Shown one piece after another: positions 9,079 to 17,426 of a DNA stretch of 64,000 nt. The notes beneath the pieces are model-generated. The model ran no database searches and was not told where the DNA came from. It saw nothing but the letters and a program-made list of their open reading frames with translations. The translations under genes and the position numbers were made by a program. The stretch's first letter is position 1; every line of letters begins with the position of its first letter. The stretch is from assembly GCA_904502285.1 (NCBI GenBank), contig CAJGEC010000009.1:1-64000 (forward strand). The letters are read 5' to 3'. This stretch comes from an uncultured Alistipes sp. (lineage in GTDB: Bacteria > Bacteroidota > Bacteroidia > Bacteroidales > Rikenellaceae).

Positions 9079-11322
9079 ATGGAGTATAGCCGTCAGGATG
9101 AGATTCTCATTGAGCAGAAGTGGCAAGAACTTGTTGAGGCTTGTCGCAAGGCTAAGGTGTGCCGTAGGGAGGATGATTGGCAGTTCATTAAGCGCGCCTT
9201 CTTCCTGGCCAAGGAGGCACATAAGGGCGTACGCCGTCGCTCTGGCGAGCCCTATATCATCCACCCCATAGAGGTTGCGCTTATCGCCGTGAGGGAGATA
9301 GGCCTCGGCAAGAAGTCCGTGGTGGCCGCCCTCCTGCACGATGTTGTCGAGGATACGGATTATACGGTGGAGGATATCGAGCGCCTCTTCGGCCCCAAGA
9401 TTGCCTATATGGTCGATGGCCTGACGAAGATGTCGGGGGTCTTCAATGCCGATAGCTCGGAGCAGGCGGAGTACTTCCGCAAGGTGTTGCTCACCCTTTC
9501 GGACGACGTGCGTGTCATCATCATCAAGATTGCCGACAGGCTCCACAATATGCGCACCCTGGGCGCTATGCCCCACAACAAGCAGATAAAGATCACCAGC
9601 GAGACGATCTACCTCTTCGTACCATTGGCCTACCGCCTTGGTCTCCACGCCATTAAGAGCGAGATGGAGGATCTCTGTATGAAGTACCGTTTCCCCGATG
9701 AGTACGAGGAGATACGACGCAAGATCGAGGAGACAGAGCCACAGCGCCAGCAATATATCGACCGCTTTATGGCCCCCATTCGTCAGGTCTTGGACGACAA
9801 TAATATAGAGTACGAGATGAAGGCCAGGGTTAAGAGCATCTACTCCATCTGGAATAAGATGCGTCGCAAGGAGATACCCTTCGAGGAGGTCTACGATCTC
9901 TTCGCCATCCGTATCGTCTTCAAGGCTACGCCCTTCCCCTCGGAGAAGACTCAGTGCTGGCAGATCTACTCCTGCGTGACGGATATCTATACGCCCCACC
10001 CACAACGCCTACGCGACTGGGTGAGCATCCCCAAGTCGAATGGCTACGAGGCACTCCACTCTACGGTGATGGGCCCCGATGGTATATGGGTCGAGGTGCA
10101 AGTGCGCACACAGCGTATGGACGACATCGCCGAGCGAGGCTTCGCGGCCCACTGGAAGTATAAGCACTCCTCGATTACCCAGGAGGAGGATGGTCTGGAT
10201 AAGTGGTTACGCAAGGTGCGTGAGGCCCTCAGCTCCCCAGCCGAGAGTGCCTTGGAGTTCTTGGATAACTTCAAACTGAGCCTATACAAAAGCGATATCG
10301 TGGTCTTTACCCCTAAGGGCGAGGCCCACTCCCTGCCCTACGGCGCTACGGTCCTCGACTTCGCCTACGACATACACACCAAGATTGGCGACCACGCCAT
10401 AGGTGCCAAGATAAACCACCGTATAATGCCCATCACCGCGCGCCTCAATAGTGGCGATCAGGTGGAGGTCATCACGGCGGAGTCGGCACATCCCAAGACC
10501 GAGTGGCTGAGTGTGGTCACTACGAGCAAGGCGCGTCAGTCGGTTCAGGACTACCTCAAGCGTGAGCGCAACGACAATATAGAGTATGGTATGCAGCACC
10601 TTGAGGAGTCGTTAGCCGAGTATGGCGTATCGCTCAACGGCCGTGTCATTCGCAAACTTATGGCGGCCTACGAGTGTAGCAATAAGGATGAGCTCTATAG
10701 TAAGATTGGTGCTGGCATCATCAACCTCGACAACCTCGAAAAACTGCTCAAGGAGAACTCTTCGCGCAAGGTACTCAAGTTCTGGAAACTCTTTATCTCC
10801 GATGGCGATGACGAGCCTGAGGAGGTAGATTTGGAGGACGACGGAACATCGCTCGACGACACCATCCTCAGCGATGATAGGGAGGATGACGAGCCCGACT
10901 TTGTCATTGCCGAGTGTTGTGAGCCTATCCCTGGCGATAAGGTCGTGGGTTATCGCAATCCTGAGACGGGTGCTATCGAGGTGCATAAATCTACCTGCGA
11001 TAGGCTTATTCGTCTGGCCTCGCAGTTTGGCAACAACATCGTCAAGGAGGAGATTAAGTGGTCGCAACATAAGGCCCTCTCGTACCTTGCCACCGTGGAG
11101 ATTCGAGGTATCGACCGTTCGGGAATTATCCTCGACCTGACGAAGGTCATCACGGCCGATTTCAGTATCAATATGCGCGCTATCAGTGTGCAGTCCCACG
11201 ACGGAGTCTTCGAGGGCACGATCAGTATCTACGTTCAGGACATCGAGAGCCTGAACTCGCTCTTCGACAACATACGTAAGATTCGCGGTATTGATAGTGT
11301 CAAGCGCCTACTTAATACTTAG
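9079..11322 (+). CDS. RelA/SpoT-family (p)ppGpp synthetase/hydrolase
   Basis: This is a long-form RSH stringent-response enzyme that makes and degrades (p)ppGpp in the cytosol. The 747-residue protein contains, in order: an HD hydrolase domain (HPIEVAL, then LLHDVVED with H87-D88), a synthetase domain (about 235-380, with RVKSIYSIWNKM and GYEALHSTVMG), a TGS domain (about 405-470, VVFTPKGEAHSLP), an acidic linker near 575-605, and a C-terminal ACT domain (about 665-745). The intact HD motif indicates hydrolase ability. A GTG at 9070 is in frame; the ATG at 9079 was preferred. The acidic stretch (EPEEVDLEDDG and beyond) is an unusual insertion before the zinc-finger-like region. Confidence 0.93.
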   Translation: MEYSRQDEILIEQKWQELVEACRKAKVCRREDDWQFIKRAFFLAKEAHKGVRRRSGEPYIIHPIEVALIAVREIGLGKKSVVAALLHDVVEDTDYTVEDIERLFGPKIAYMVDGLTKMSGVFNADSSEQAEYFRKVLLTLSDDVRVIIIKIADRLHNMRTLGAMPHNKQIKITSETIYLFVPLAYRLGLHAIKSEMEDLCMKYRFPDEYEEIRRKIEETEPQRQQYIDRFMAPIRQVLDDNNIEYEMKARVKSIYSIWNKMRRKEIPFEEVYDLFAIRIVFKATPFPSEKTQCWQIYSCVTDIYTPHPQRLRDWVSIPKSNGYEALHSTVMGPDGIWVEVQVRTQRMDDIAERGFAAHWKYKHSSITQEEDGLDKWLRKVREALSSPAESALEFLDNFKLSLYKSDIVVFTPKGEAHSLPYGATVLDFAYDIHTKIGDHAIGAKINHRIMPITARLNSGDQVEVITAESAHPKTEWLSVVTTSKARQSVQDYLKRERNDNIEYGMQHLEESLAEYGVSLNGRVIRKLMAAYECSNKDELYSKIGAGIINLDNLEKLLKENSSRKVLKFWKLFISDGDDEPEEVDLEDDGTSLDDTILSDDREDDEPDFVIAECCEPIPGDKVVGYRNPETGAIEVHKSTCDRLIRLASQFGNNIVKEEIKWSQHKALSYLATVEIRGIDRSGIILDLTKVITADFSINMRAISVQSHDGVFEGTISIYVQDIESLNSLFDNIRKIRGIDSVKRLLNT

Positions 11323-11673
11323 CCACAGTGAACCACAAAAATTTTATCGCACCTACGGCAACACTCTTCGCAGAGTAAATAAGAGGAATATCGCTTTTTC
11401 TTTATTCACTCTCCGTAGTCTCTTGTCGATGTGAATGAACTCGGCAAAGGTGTACAAAGAGTGGGTTGAGGCCTATATAGTTCTCGGCGATGGAGGCTGG
11501 CACTCGCTTCGCCATAGTCCTGGAGTTGGTAGGAGAGTGATTGCACCTCTTCATCACGCAGAGCAGGAGTCAGCTCTTCAGGTCCACTGAATGGGGGCTG
11601 AGGCAACCACAAAGTAGGGTAGTTTGGCAAGGAAGAATACAGAACAATTTTTTACTAAATTCTAATAGCGTAT
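11323..11673. other. Gene-free 351-bp stretch between the RSH gene and the HIT gene
   Basis: No credible ORF was found; a 74-codon reverse frame has no family features. A hairpin at about 11363-11404 pairs AGAGTAAATAAG with CTTTATTCACTCT with one mismatch and a wobble, but no T-run follows, so it is not a clear terminator. The middle part is G-rich and less AT-rich than normal spacers here, so an untranslated RNA or a decayed gene is possible. The last 30 bp are AT-rich and should hold the HIT promoter, but no exact TAnnTTTG is present. Confidence 0.4.
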
Positions 11674-12057
11674 ATGGCAACAATTTTTTCACGAATTGTA
11701 GCAGGTGAGATCCCTTGCTACAAGGTTGCAGAGAACGACAGGTTCTTTGCCTTTCTCGACATTGCCCCTCTGGCTAAGGGCCACACTTTGGTCATCCCAA
11801 AGCGCGAAGTGGACTATTTCTACGACTTGGAGGACGAGGAGTTACAGGAGATGATCCTCTTCGCTAAAACAATTGCGAAGAAAATCAAGGCAACTACAGG
11901 ATGTATTAAGGTCGCAACAGTGGTTTTGGGTCTCGAAGTACCCCACGCACACATCCATTTGGTGCCTATGAACACCGAAAACGACGTAGATTTTAAGCGC
12001 GAGAAGCTTAGTTTGACTCCAGAAGAGTTTGCAGAAATCGCAAAATCACTTCAGTAG
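11674..12057 (+). CDS. HIT-family nucleotide hydrolase (HinT-like)
   Basis: The 127-residue protein is a histidine-triad hydrolase, acting on adenosine 5'-phosphoramidates or aminoacyl adenylates in the cytosol. It begins TIFSRIVAGEIPCYKVAE, the usual start of the HinT/PKCI branch, and has APLAKGHTLVIPK near 31-43 and the triad HAHIHLVP with H91, H93 and H95 near the C terminus. The gene is monocistronic: it follows the 351-bp spacer and is closed by a strong terminator 40 nt downstream. Codon use is slightly more AT-rich than in the genes upstream. Confidence 0.93.
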   Translation: MATIFSRIVAGEIPCYKVAENDRFFAFLDIAPLAKGHTLVIPKREVDYFYDLEDEELQEMILFAKTIAKKIKATTGCIKVATVVLGLEVPHAHIHLVPMNTENDVDFKREKLSLTPEEFAEIAKSLQ

Positions 12058-12096
12058 TAGGGGGCTGTTGATAACTTTGTAAGTTATTAGTTGTTA

Positions 12097-12135
12097 GGGT
12101 AGTACGCTGTTATTAACAGTCTACTACCCTTTATT
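12097..12135 (+). terminator. Rho-independent terminator of the HIT gene
   Basis: GGGTAGTA (12097-12104) pairs with TACTACCC (12122-12129). Inside it, CTGTTA (12107-12112) pairs with TAACAG (12114-12119). TTTATTATTT follows. This accounts for the TTATTAACA at this point, which otherwise resembles a DnaA-box variant. Confidence 0.85.
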
Positions 12136-12660
12136 ATTTAACATAATAATCATCTCTATATCTTTTCGCAGATTTTCGCACAATTTCACGTGTGTAAGCA
12201 ATGTAAAAATCCCCAGACTTTACAATTGTAATTACAAATGTAAACTATTGACAACGCTAACAAGTTATTAAAAGTTACAAAAGTAACAACTAACAGCAGT
12301 GTTAATAATTGTTAATTGTTACATTCGTCAAACTTTTAACGTCCTCCAATATTCCCTATTTTTGACATAAAACAGTTGAATCAAACTATTTAATTTAAAT
12401 TTTTACACACCTATATATCAAGCGGTTAGCAAATCTATATAAAATAGAATATAGATAAATAGGTGTAAAATAGGTAATCGGCTATATATGTCGCTATATT
12501 ATTACATAATAATATCTAAGTGATTGAAAATACGGAATTAATGCATAATTAACTAAATTAGATTATAGTAGTATTGATTTTACAGATTTTACTATAATTA
12601 CAACAGTTACATTTGTCAATGTTATTAACATATATCAACAATTTACTTTTGTCAAAAATA
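12136..12660. other. AT-rich gene-free region dense in palindromes and TTAC repeats
   Basis: No gene is visible in about 525 bp. The perfect palindrome TTACAATTGTAA (12220-12231) is followed directly by TTACAAATGTAA (12232-12243). GTTAC-AAAA-GTAAC lies at 12274-12287 and ATATTATTA-CA-TAATAATAT at 12496-12515. A nested hairpin has outer arms 12401-12414 and 12459-12470 and inner arms TCTATAT/ATATAGA at 12434-12440 and 12449-12455. A 13-mer close to TTACATTTGTCAA occurs at 12319, 12607 and 12643, with a degenerate inverted copy at 12248. The layout suggests several protein-binding sites. Whether they belong to the regulator downstream or to a replication function is open. Confidence 0.6.
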
Positions 12661-12696
12661 TTTGCTTTACAAAAATAATGTTTGTATCTTTGTAAA
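12661..12696 (+). promoter_or_regulatory. Promoter and operator-like half-sites of the XRE regulator
   Basis: TTTG (12661-12664) and TATCTTTG (12685-12692) form a -33/-7 pair with 20 nt between. TTTACAAA (12666-12673) and TTTGTAAA (12689-12696) are perfect inverted half-sites straddling this promoter. A protein bound there would block polymerase, as expected for autorepression by the product of the gene at 12708. Confidence 0.7.
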
Positions 12697-12707
12697 AAAT
12701 ATAGAAA

Positions 12708-13160
12708 ATGAAGGATAAACTCGAATATTTGTGTGAAATGACGGGTCACAATGCCTCGTCGCTTGCGAAATTAATCGGTGTGGAGGCTTCGGCTATCTCC
12801 CATATTAAGTCGAATCGTAACAAGCCGAGTTTGGATTTTATGGTAAAAATCCTGCAAGCCTTCCCCGAAATTAATCCTGATTGGTTGCTCTTGGATAGCG
12901 GCCAGTTCTATCGCAACGGAGGTGTTGCGCCCCACTCACCCACTGGTCGTGAGGATGGCGTTTCGGAGGTTGCTCCCTCGCTCTTCGCTGCTCCTCTCGA
13001 CGAAAAAGAAAAAAGCGATTCTCAGGAGTCAAATGTAGAGCAAAAAAATATCTCCGATGTAATTTTTCCTGTGACCTCAAATCCCTCGAAACAGGTAGAG
13101 AGAATCATCGTTCTCTATACCGATAAATCCTTCGATAGCTATACGCCCCAGTCGCGTTAG
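12708..13160 (+). CDS. XRE-type helix-turn-helix regulator
   Basis: The 150-residue protein has an N-terminal DNA-binding domain (about 1-60): NASSLAKLIGVEASAISHIK is the helix-turn-helix and NKPSLDFMVKILQAFPEINPDWLLLDSG is typical of Bacteroidota XRE regulators. Residues 70-150 are low-complexity and polar, with no visible S24 peptidase Ser-Lys pair, so it is probably a plain repressor. The promoter is straddled by TTTACAAA/TTTGTAAA half-sites and preceded by an AT-rich palindromic region, which suggests autoregulation. The gene stands alone between a terminator and convergent uvrB, so its targets are not evident. A degenerate phage or element regulator is possible. Confidence 0.8.
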   Translation: MKDKLEYLCEMTGHNASSLAKLIGVEASAISHIKSNRNKPSLDFMVKILQAFPEINPDWLLLDSGQFYRNGGVAPHSPTGREDGVSEVAPSLFAAPLDEKEKSDSQESNVEQKNISDVIFPVTSNPSKQVERIIVLYTDKSFDSYTPQSR

Positions 13161-13255
13161 CATTATACAAAAGATGAGAGCGTGTCGAGCCAGTGTAGTT
13201 GAAGTGCTATAGATTATAACCCTTTAGTCGCTACTCGTATTAGTCATAAAATAGT

Positions 13256-13306
13256 TATTCCGCTACTCTGCTCTTTTTTGCAGTAGTAGCGGAATATTGT
13301 CTTTTT
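13256..13306. terminator. Bidirectional terminator between the XRE gene and uvrB
   Basis: TATTCCGCTACT (from 13256) pairs with AGTAGCGGAATA (to 13296), and CTGC/GCAG extends the stem past one bulged T. The + strand exit is TTGTCTTTTT. It can serve both convergent genes, although uvrB ends 83 nt away. Confidence 0.75.
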
Positions 13307-13388
13307 CATAGTTGCTATTCGTCGAAAGATTTTCGATATTTTAGCACGCCATTGCTCGATGTCTTGGATATCTTACCAATTTGTAGCT

Positions 13389-15530
13389 CTATTTTTTTAG
13401 TCGCTCGGCTATCCTTCTCAACTCTTGCATCCTATCGCGGTGCTTTGCTGCTGTCATAAAGTCGAGGCTCTTCGCAGCCTCCTCCATAGCTTTGCGCTCC
13501 TCGTCGATCATCTGCTCCACAACGGCAATGTCGCGATCCTCCACTGATGGCTCGGCAGTGTAGCTTGTTTCGCTCTCCTGGGCCATAATAGCCTCGTTTG
13601 GGGTAGATGTATAGGGCATATATTTAGCCTTGCCTGATGGGCTCTTTTTGTCCTCTTCGACCTTGCTACGCGAGAACTCCTCGATAGCCCTGAGCATATA
13701 GTCGCCCTCCTCGTTGGTTTCGCTCAGTAGACTATTCTGGCCAGAGCCACTCTTCTTGGCGCTTCGGGGCAGGGTGTTGTTCTCGAAGTTGAAGGCCACC
13801 TGCTTGGCACGTCGGCGGTTGCTCTCCATAATTGAGGTCCTTAGCGTGCCAGTTACCTTGTCGCCATATAGGATGGCCTTGCCCTCGGCGTGACGTGCGG
13901 CACGTCCTGTAATCTGCGTTATGGAGCGCACATTGCGGAGGAATCCCTCCTTGTCGGCATCGACGATAATCACGAGGTTTACCTCTGGGAGGTCGATACC
14001 CTCACGCAATAGGTTTACACCCACGATAACATCTATGCGGCCCTCGCGTAAGTCCTCCAAAATCTGGATGCGGTTCAGGGTCTCGATGTCGGAGTGTATA
14101 TAGCTATTCTTTACGCCTATGCGGTCGAGGTAACGTGAAAGCTCCTCTGCTGAGCGCTTCGATATAGTGGTTACTATGGCCTTATTTCCCTTGCCTACCA
14201 CATAGTTTATCCTATCGAGCATATCATCTATCTGATGCTCCGAGGGGCGTAGGATGAGGGGTGGATCTACGATATGCGTAGGTCGTATGAGCTGCTCCAC
14301 GATGGTACCGTTGCTACGCGCTATCTCGTAGTCGGCAGGCGTAGCGCTGATATATATGGTCTGAGGGGTCAGTTTCTCGAACTCATTGAATATGAGTGGG
14401 CGGTTGTCCATAGCCGCTGGGAGGCGGAAGCCATACTCCACGAGGTTCTCCTTGCGGGCCCTGTCGCCACCATACATACCTCGCACCTGTGGCACTGTCA
14501 CGTGGCTCTCGTCTATTACCACGAGTAGTTCCTTGGGGAAGTAGTCTATGAGGCAGAAGGGTCGTGTTCCAGCATTGCGGCCATCGAGATATCGCGAGTA
14601 GTTCTCGATGCCTGAGCAGTAGCCCAACTCGGCAATCATCTCAAGGTCGTACTCCACACGCTGCTTTATGCGCTGTGCCTCGACCTCGCGGCCCTCCTTC
14701 TCGAAGAAGGCTATCTGCTTGATGAGGTCGGTGCGAATCTGCTCCATCGCCTTGTTTATCTGGTCGCGTGTGGTGACAAATAGGTTGCAGGGGTATATTG
14801 TCATATTCGACAGCGACTCCTGTGTCATACCACTCTTGGGGTCGATGACCTGTATCGCCTCGATCTCCTTGTCGAAGAAGAGGACGCGGTAGCAGAGGTC
14901 GCCATACTCGCCAAACGACGCCATAATATCTATCGAGTCGCCCAGAATACGGAAGGTCGAGGGTTGTAGTTCGTGTTCTACACGTGTGTAGAGGGCATCC
15001 ACGAGTTGGTGGAGCAGTACGTTGCGGTCGATATGGTCGCCCACGCTGAGGTTTATGGCCGACTTATGGAAACTTTCGGGGTTGCCACAGCCATAGATGC
15101 ACGAGACACTGGCCACCACGATAACATCCTTGCGTCCCGACAGGAGTGTCGCCACGGTCTTTAGACGCATCTGCTCGATTTCGGCATTTATGGCCAAGTC
15201 CTTCTCGATATATGTATCCGTCGCGGGGAGGTATGCCTCTGGCTGGTAGTAGTCGTAGTAGGATACGAAATACTCCACGGCATTCTCAGGGAAGAAGTTC
15301 TTGAACTCGCCATAGAGCTGTGCTGCGAGGGTTTTGTTGTGGCTTATGACGAGTGTTGGGCGGTTGATTTTGGCAATGGCATTGGCTATGGTGAATGTCT
15401 TTCCAGAGCCAGTCACACCGAGTAGGGTTGTGCCTTCGGCTCTCTCCTCGCTCACCGACTGCACAATCTTCTCTATAGCCTCAGGCTGGTCGCCCGTAGG
15501 CTTATACTCTGCCACTAACTTGAACTCCAT
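13389..15530 (-). CDS. uvrB: Excinuclease ABC subunit B
   Basis: UvrB is the damage-verifying helicase-like subunit of nucleotide excision repair, loaded by UvrA and handing over to UvrC. The 713-residue protein has Walker A GVTGSGKT (38-45), the DNA-clamping beta-hairpin around YYDYYQPEAYLP (91-102), the helicase motifs TISKRSAEELSRYL and TGRAARHAEGKA, and a C-terminal UVR motif that contacts UvrC. It has a slightly long, polar linker before the UVR motif. The predicted promoter lies so close to the ATG that the mRNA may be nearly leaderless. Confidence 0.97.
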   Translation of the reverse strand: MEFKLVAEYKPTGDQPEAIEKIVQSVSEERAEGTTLLGVTGSGKTFTIANAIAKINRPTLVISHNKTLAAQLYGEFKNFFPENAVEYFVSYYDYYQPEAYLPATDTYIEKDLAINAEIEQMRLKTVATLLSGRKDVIVVASVSCIYGCGNPESFHKSAINLSVGDHIDRNVLLHQLVDALYTRVEHELQPSTFRILGDSIDIMASFGEYGDLCYRVLFFDKEIEAIQVIDPKSGMTQESLSNMTIYPCNLFVTTRDQINKAMEQIRTDLIKQIAFFEKEGREVEAQRIKQRVEYDLEMIAELGYCSGIENYSRYLDGRNAGTRPFCLIDYFPKELLVVIDESHVTVPQVRGMYGGDRARKENLVEYGFRLPAAMDNRPLIFNEFEKLTPQTIYISATPADYEIARSNGTIVEQLIRPTHIVDPPLILRPSEHQIDDMLDRINYVVGKGNKAIVTTISKRSAEELSRYLDRIGVKNSYIHSDIETLNRIQILEDLREGRIDVIVGVNLLREGIDLPEVNLVIIVDADKEGFLRNVRSITQITGRAARHAEGKAILYGDKVTGTLRTSIMESNRRRAKQVAFNFENNTLPRSAKKSGSGQNSLLSETNEEGDYMLRAIEEFSRSKVEEDKKSPSGKAKYMPYTSTPNEAIMAQESETSYTAEPSVEDRDIAVVEQMIDEERKAMEEAAKSLDFMTAAKHRDRMQELRRIAERLKK

Positions 15531-15534
15531 ACCA

Positions 15535-15565
15535 CAAAAGTAATCAAAATAAATGGACCTACAAA
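15535..15565 (-). promoter_or_regulatory. uvrB promoter
   Basis: On the reverse strand TACTTTTG (15542-15535) fits the -7 box and TTTG (15565-15562) the -33 box, with 19 nt between. The expected start site falls at about 15528-15531, which is the uvrB ATG itself. Confidence 0.65.
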
Positions 15566-15575
15566 CGCCTGCCCA

Positions 15576-15614
15576 TAAAAAGAGTGAGGGTATCGCACCT
15601 TATGGCCGATACCC
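15576..15614 (-). terminator. Terminator of the lipoprotein/protease operon
   Basis: Read on the reverse strand, GGGTATCG (15614-15607) pairs with CGATACCC (15595-15588). A TTTTT run follows near 15580-15576. It lies 28 nt beyond the protease stop codon. Confidence 0.7.
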
Positions 15615-15641
15615 CCACTTTATAGCTCATTCGCTCACTCT

Positions 15642-17369
15642 CTACTTCTTGTAGCCAGAGAATGGGTGGAGCGATACTATCCAGGCGTTGCCGTAGCGTG
15701 TGTTGCCCGAAAGCTTGATGTGAGACTGGCCCTCACCGATGCTCACCTTATACTCGTTAAGAAGCTGCTGCTTAGGCTCGCTTGTGAGGTCGTCGGAGTC
15801 GGTAATCCACAAACGGGTGAGCAGACCTGTAGCCTTGTCGATTTCGTAGCCCCAGATTGTCACCGAGTGGTGCAACGATGCGATGTTCTCGCTAAGAGCG
15901 ATGGTCAAGCTCGCCATACCGCGCTCGAATGACTCAACTACGAGGTTAGAGAAGTATGCCAAACGCTGCTTGCCCTCCAACGATGAGCCATTGCCCCAGA
16001 GGTAGTAGTTGTTATAGCAGTAGGTGTACATCTCTGGGTACTGGCTTGGGAAGAGGTCGTGCTTGTAGCCACGGTAGATGTGTGGCTCGACACTGCTCCA
16101 AACGCTCTTCCAGTAGCCACCCTCAGTCAAAGGGGCTGCCTGAGAGCCTGCTGAAGCGTACTCACCGCCATAGAGCTTACCCTCGAAGTACCAAGGAATA
16201 GCCTCCTCTGGGTGACCACCCTTGTTGTTGTTCCACTCCGAGTGGTAGACCTCCATAAGTGCCAACTCGTATGGGCCGAAGTTGCTGTATGTCTTTGTAC
16301 CAGGGCCCGTAACCGCCGATGCTGGGAGGGTGTTGCCTGCTGCTACGTAGCGATCCTGGAACCACTGAATCATATTTGCTGATGCTGCTGCCCAGCACAT
16401 ATTGATATCGCCATTGTCGCCCTGCCCCTTCTTGTTTACGTCATACCAGCCCGATGTGAGTGTTACGCCCTCCGCAAAAACGATGGTTGTGCCAGTCTCT
16501 ACGGCCTCGGCCTCGATGCTGATTTCGTTCGACTTCACACTGCCCTTAGTGGCGTAGATGGTGTATGTGCCAGGGGTTGTTGTCGAGAACTTGTTGCCAT
16601 TCATCGCGCCACCATTCACATAGATCGTAGCCTTGCTTGTCACGTTAGCGCCATCCTGGATAACCAAGAGCGAGATGGTGTCTACGCCATTTGCCTTGAG
16701 TGAGTATGCCGAAGCCTCGATGGTGATAGGCTTCTCCTCCTCAACTATGACAGCCTCTGCCGTTACGCTCACGCTCTCCGATACGAGGTCGTTGTACTTA
16801 GCGTAGAAGGTGTATGTGCCAGCCTCGGTTGTCGAGAAGGTGTTGCCCTGTAATGCGCTGTCGTCGAGAGCATTGTAGATTGTAGCCTCCACAGCCTCAC
16901 CATTGAGTGCTGTTGAGAATGTAGCCACTGCTACACCGTCAGCTGTTATAGTCTGCTTGTCTACGCTTAGGGTTAGTGTGTCGGGAGTAGGGTTTGGACC
17001 ATCAGGACCATCAGGACCATCAGGACCATCAGGACCATCAGGTGTGTCCTCCTTGACCTTTGCTACGACGGTGATGTCGTTAGATATCGCATTATCCTTC
17101 TTGGCATAGAACTTATACTGGCCAGCATACTTGGTCTTGAAGGTGTTGCCCTCCAAGGCCTCGTTGGTCTCAGCGAAGTAGATTGTAGCACCCTCTACGA
17201 CATTGCCCTGGAGGTCCTTCACGGTAAAGGTTGCTGCCTGCTCGCCGTCGGCGTAGATCTCGCTGTTATCTACCGACAACTTGAGTGTCTGCTCCATCTC
17301 CACATTTGGCTCCTGCTCACAAGCGACGATGCCGAGGATGGCGAATAGAGCAAAAAGAATCTTTTTCAT
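15642..17369 (-). CDS. IdeS/Mac-like cysteine protease, surface lipoprotein with Ig-like repeats
   Basis: The 575-residue protein starts with a lipoprotein signal (lipobox cysteine C17, IVACEQE). Three invasin/Ig-like domains follow (about 27-105, 131-206, 214-290), the first two joined by a (DGP)5 linker at 111-125. Residues 300-575 resemble the IdeS/Mac immunoglobulin-degrading peptidases (MEROPS C66). Shared features are GWYDVNK (307-313), the nucleophile region INMCWAAAS (C325), LHHSVTIWGYE (H501) and WITDSDD (D524, D526), matching the Lys, Cys, His and Asp of IdeS in order, with similar WG and TDSD contexts. Its likely place is the outer cell surface. The immunoglobulin substrate is an inference from the family and is not shown here. 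It is the second gene of an operon, 57 nt behind an FN3-like lipoprotein gene. Confidence 0.8.
   Translation of the reverse strand: MKKILFALFAILGIVACEQEPNVEMEQTLKLSVDNSEIYADGEQAATFTVKDLQGNVVEGATIYFAETNEALEGNTFKTKYAGQYKFYAKKDNAISNDITVVAKVKEDTPDGPDGPDGPDGPDGPNPTPDTLTLSVDKQTITADGVAVATFSTALNGEAVEATIYNALDDSALQGNTFSTTEAGTYTFYAKYNDLVSESVSVTAEAVIVEEEKPITIEASAYSLKANGVDTISLLVIQDGANVTSKATIYVNGGAMNGNKFSTTTPGTYTIYATKGSVKSNEISIEAEAVETGTTIVFAEGVTLTSGWYDVNKKGQGDNGDINMCWAAASANMIQWFQDRYVAAGNTLPASAVTGPGTKTYSNFGPYELALMEVYHSEWNNNKGGHPEEAIPWYFEGKLYGGEYASAGSQAAPLTEGGYWKSVWSSVEPHIYRGYKHDLFPSQYPEMYTYCYNNYYLWGNGSSLEGKQRLAYFSNLVVESFERGMASLTIALSENIASLHHSVTIWGYEIDKATGLLTRLWITDSDDLTSEPKQQLLNEYKVSIGEGQSHIKLSGNTRYGNAWIVSLHPFSGYKK
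16996..17040 (-). repeat. Five perfect 9-bp tandem repeats in the protease gene
   Basis: The unit GGACCATCA (+ strand) is repeated five times without change and encodes the Asp-Gly-Pro linker between the first and second Ig-like domains. Because the unit is 9 bp, copy-number change keeps the frame and only alters linker length. Confidence 0.95.
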
Positions 17370-17426
17370 CTCTTTCTATATTATATTAAAGGTGGCGAGG
17401 GTGTCTCCCTCACCACCAGTTGTTAA

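Noticed and set aside
11406..11630. 74-codon reverse frame as a gene
   Set aside because: No promoter, no recognisable family and low-complexity composition in a spacer.
12061..12707. AT-rich region with TTATCAACA-like and TTATTAACA motifs as chromosomal oriC
   Set aside because: One motif is part of the HIT terminator, others are weak DnaA-box matches. Flanking genes converge instead of diverging, and no dnaA, gidA or similar gene is near. Kept only as an open alternative.
16996..17040. CRISPR-like array
   Set aside because: Nine-base contiguous units without spacers; it codes for a Gly-Pro linker. No CRISPR array or cas gene was seen in the window.
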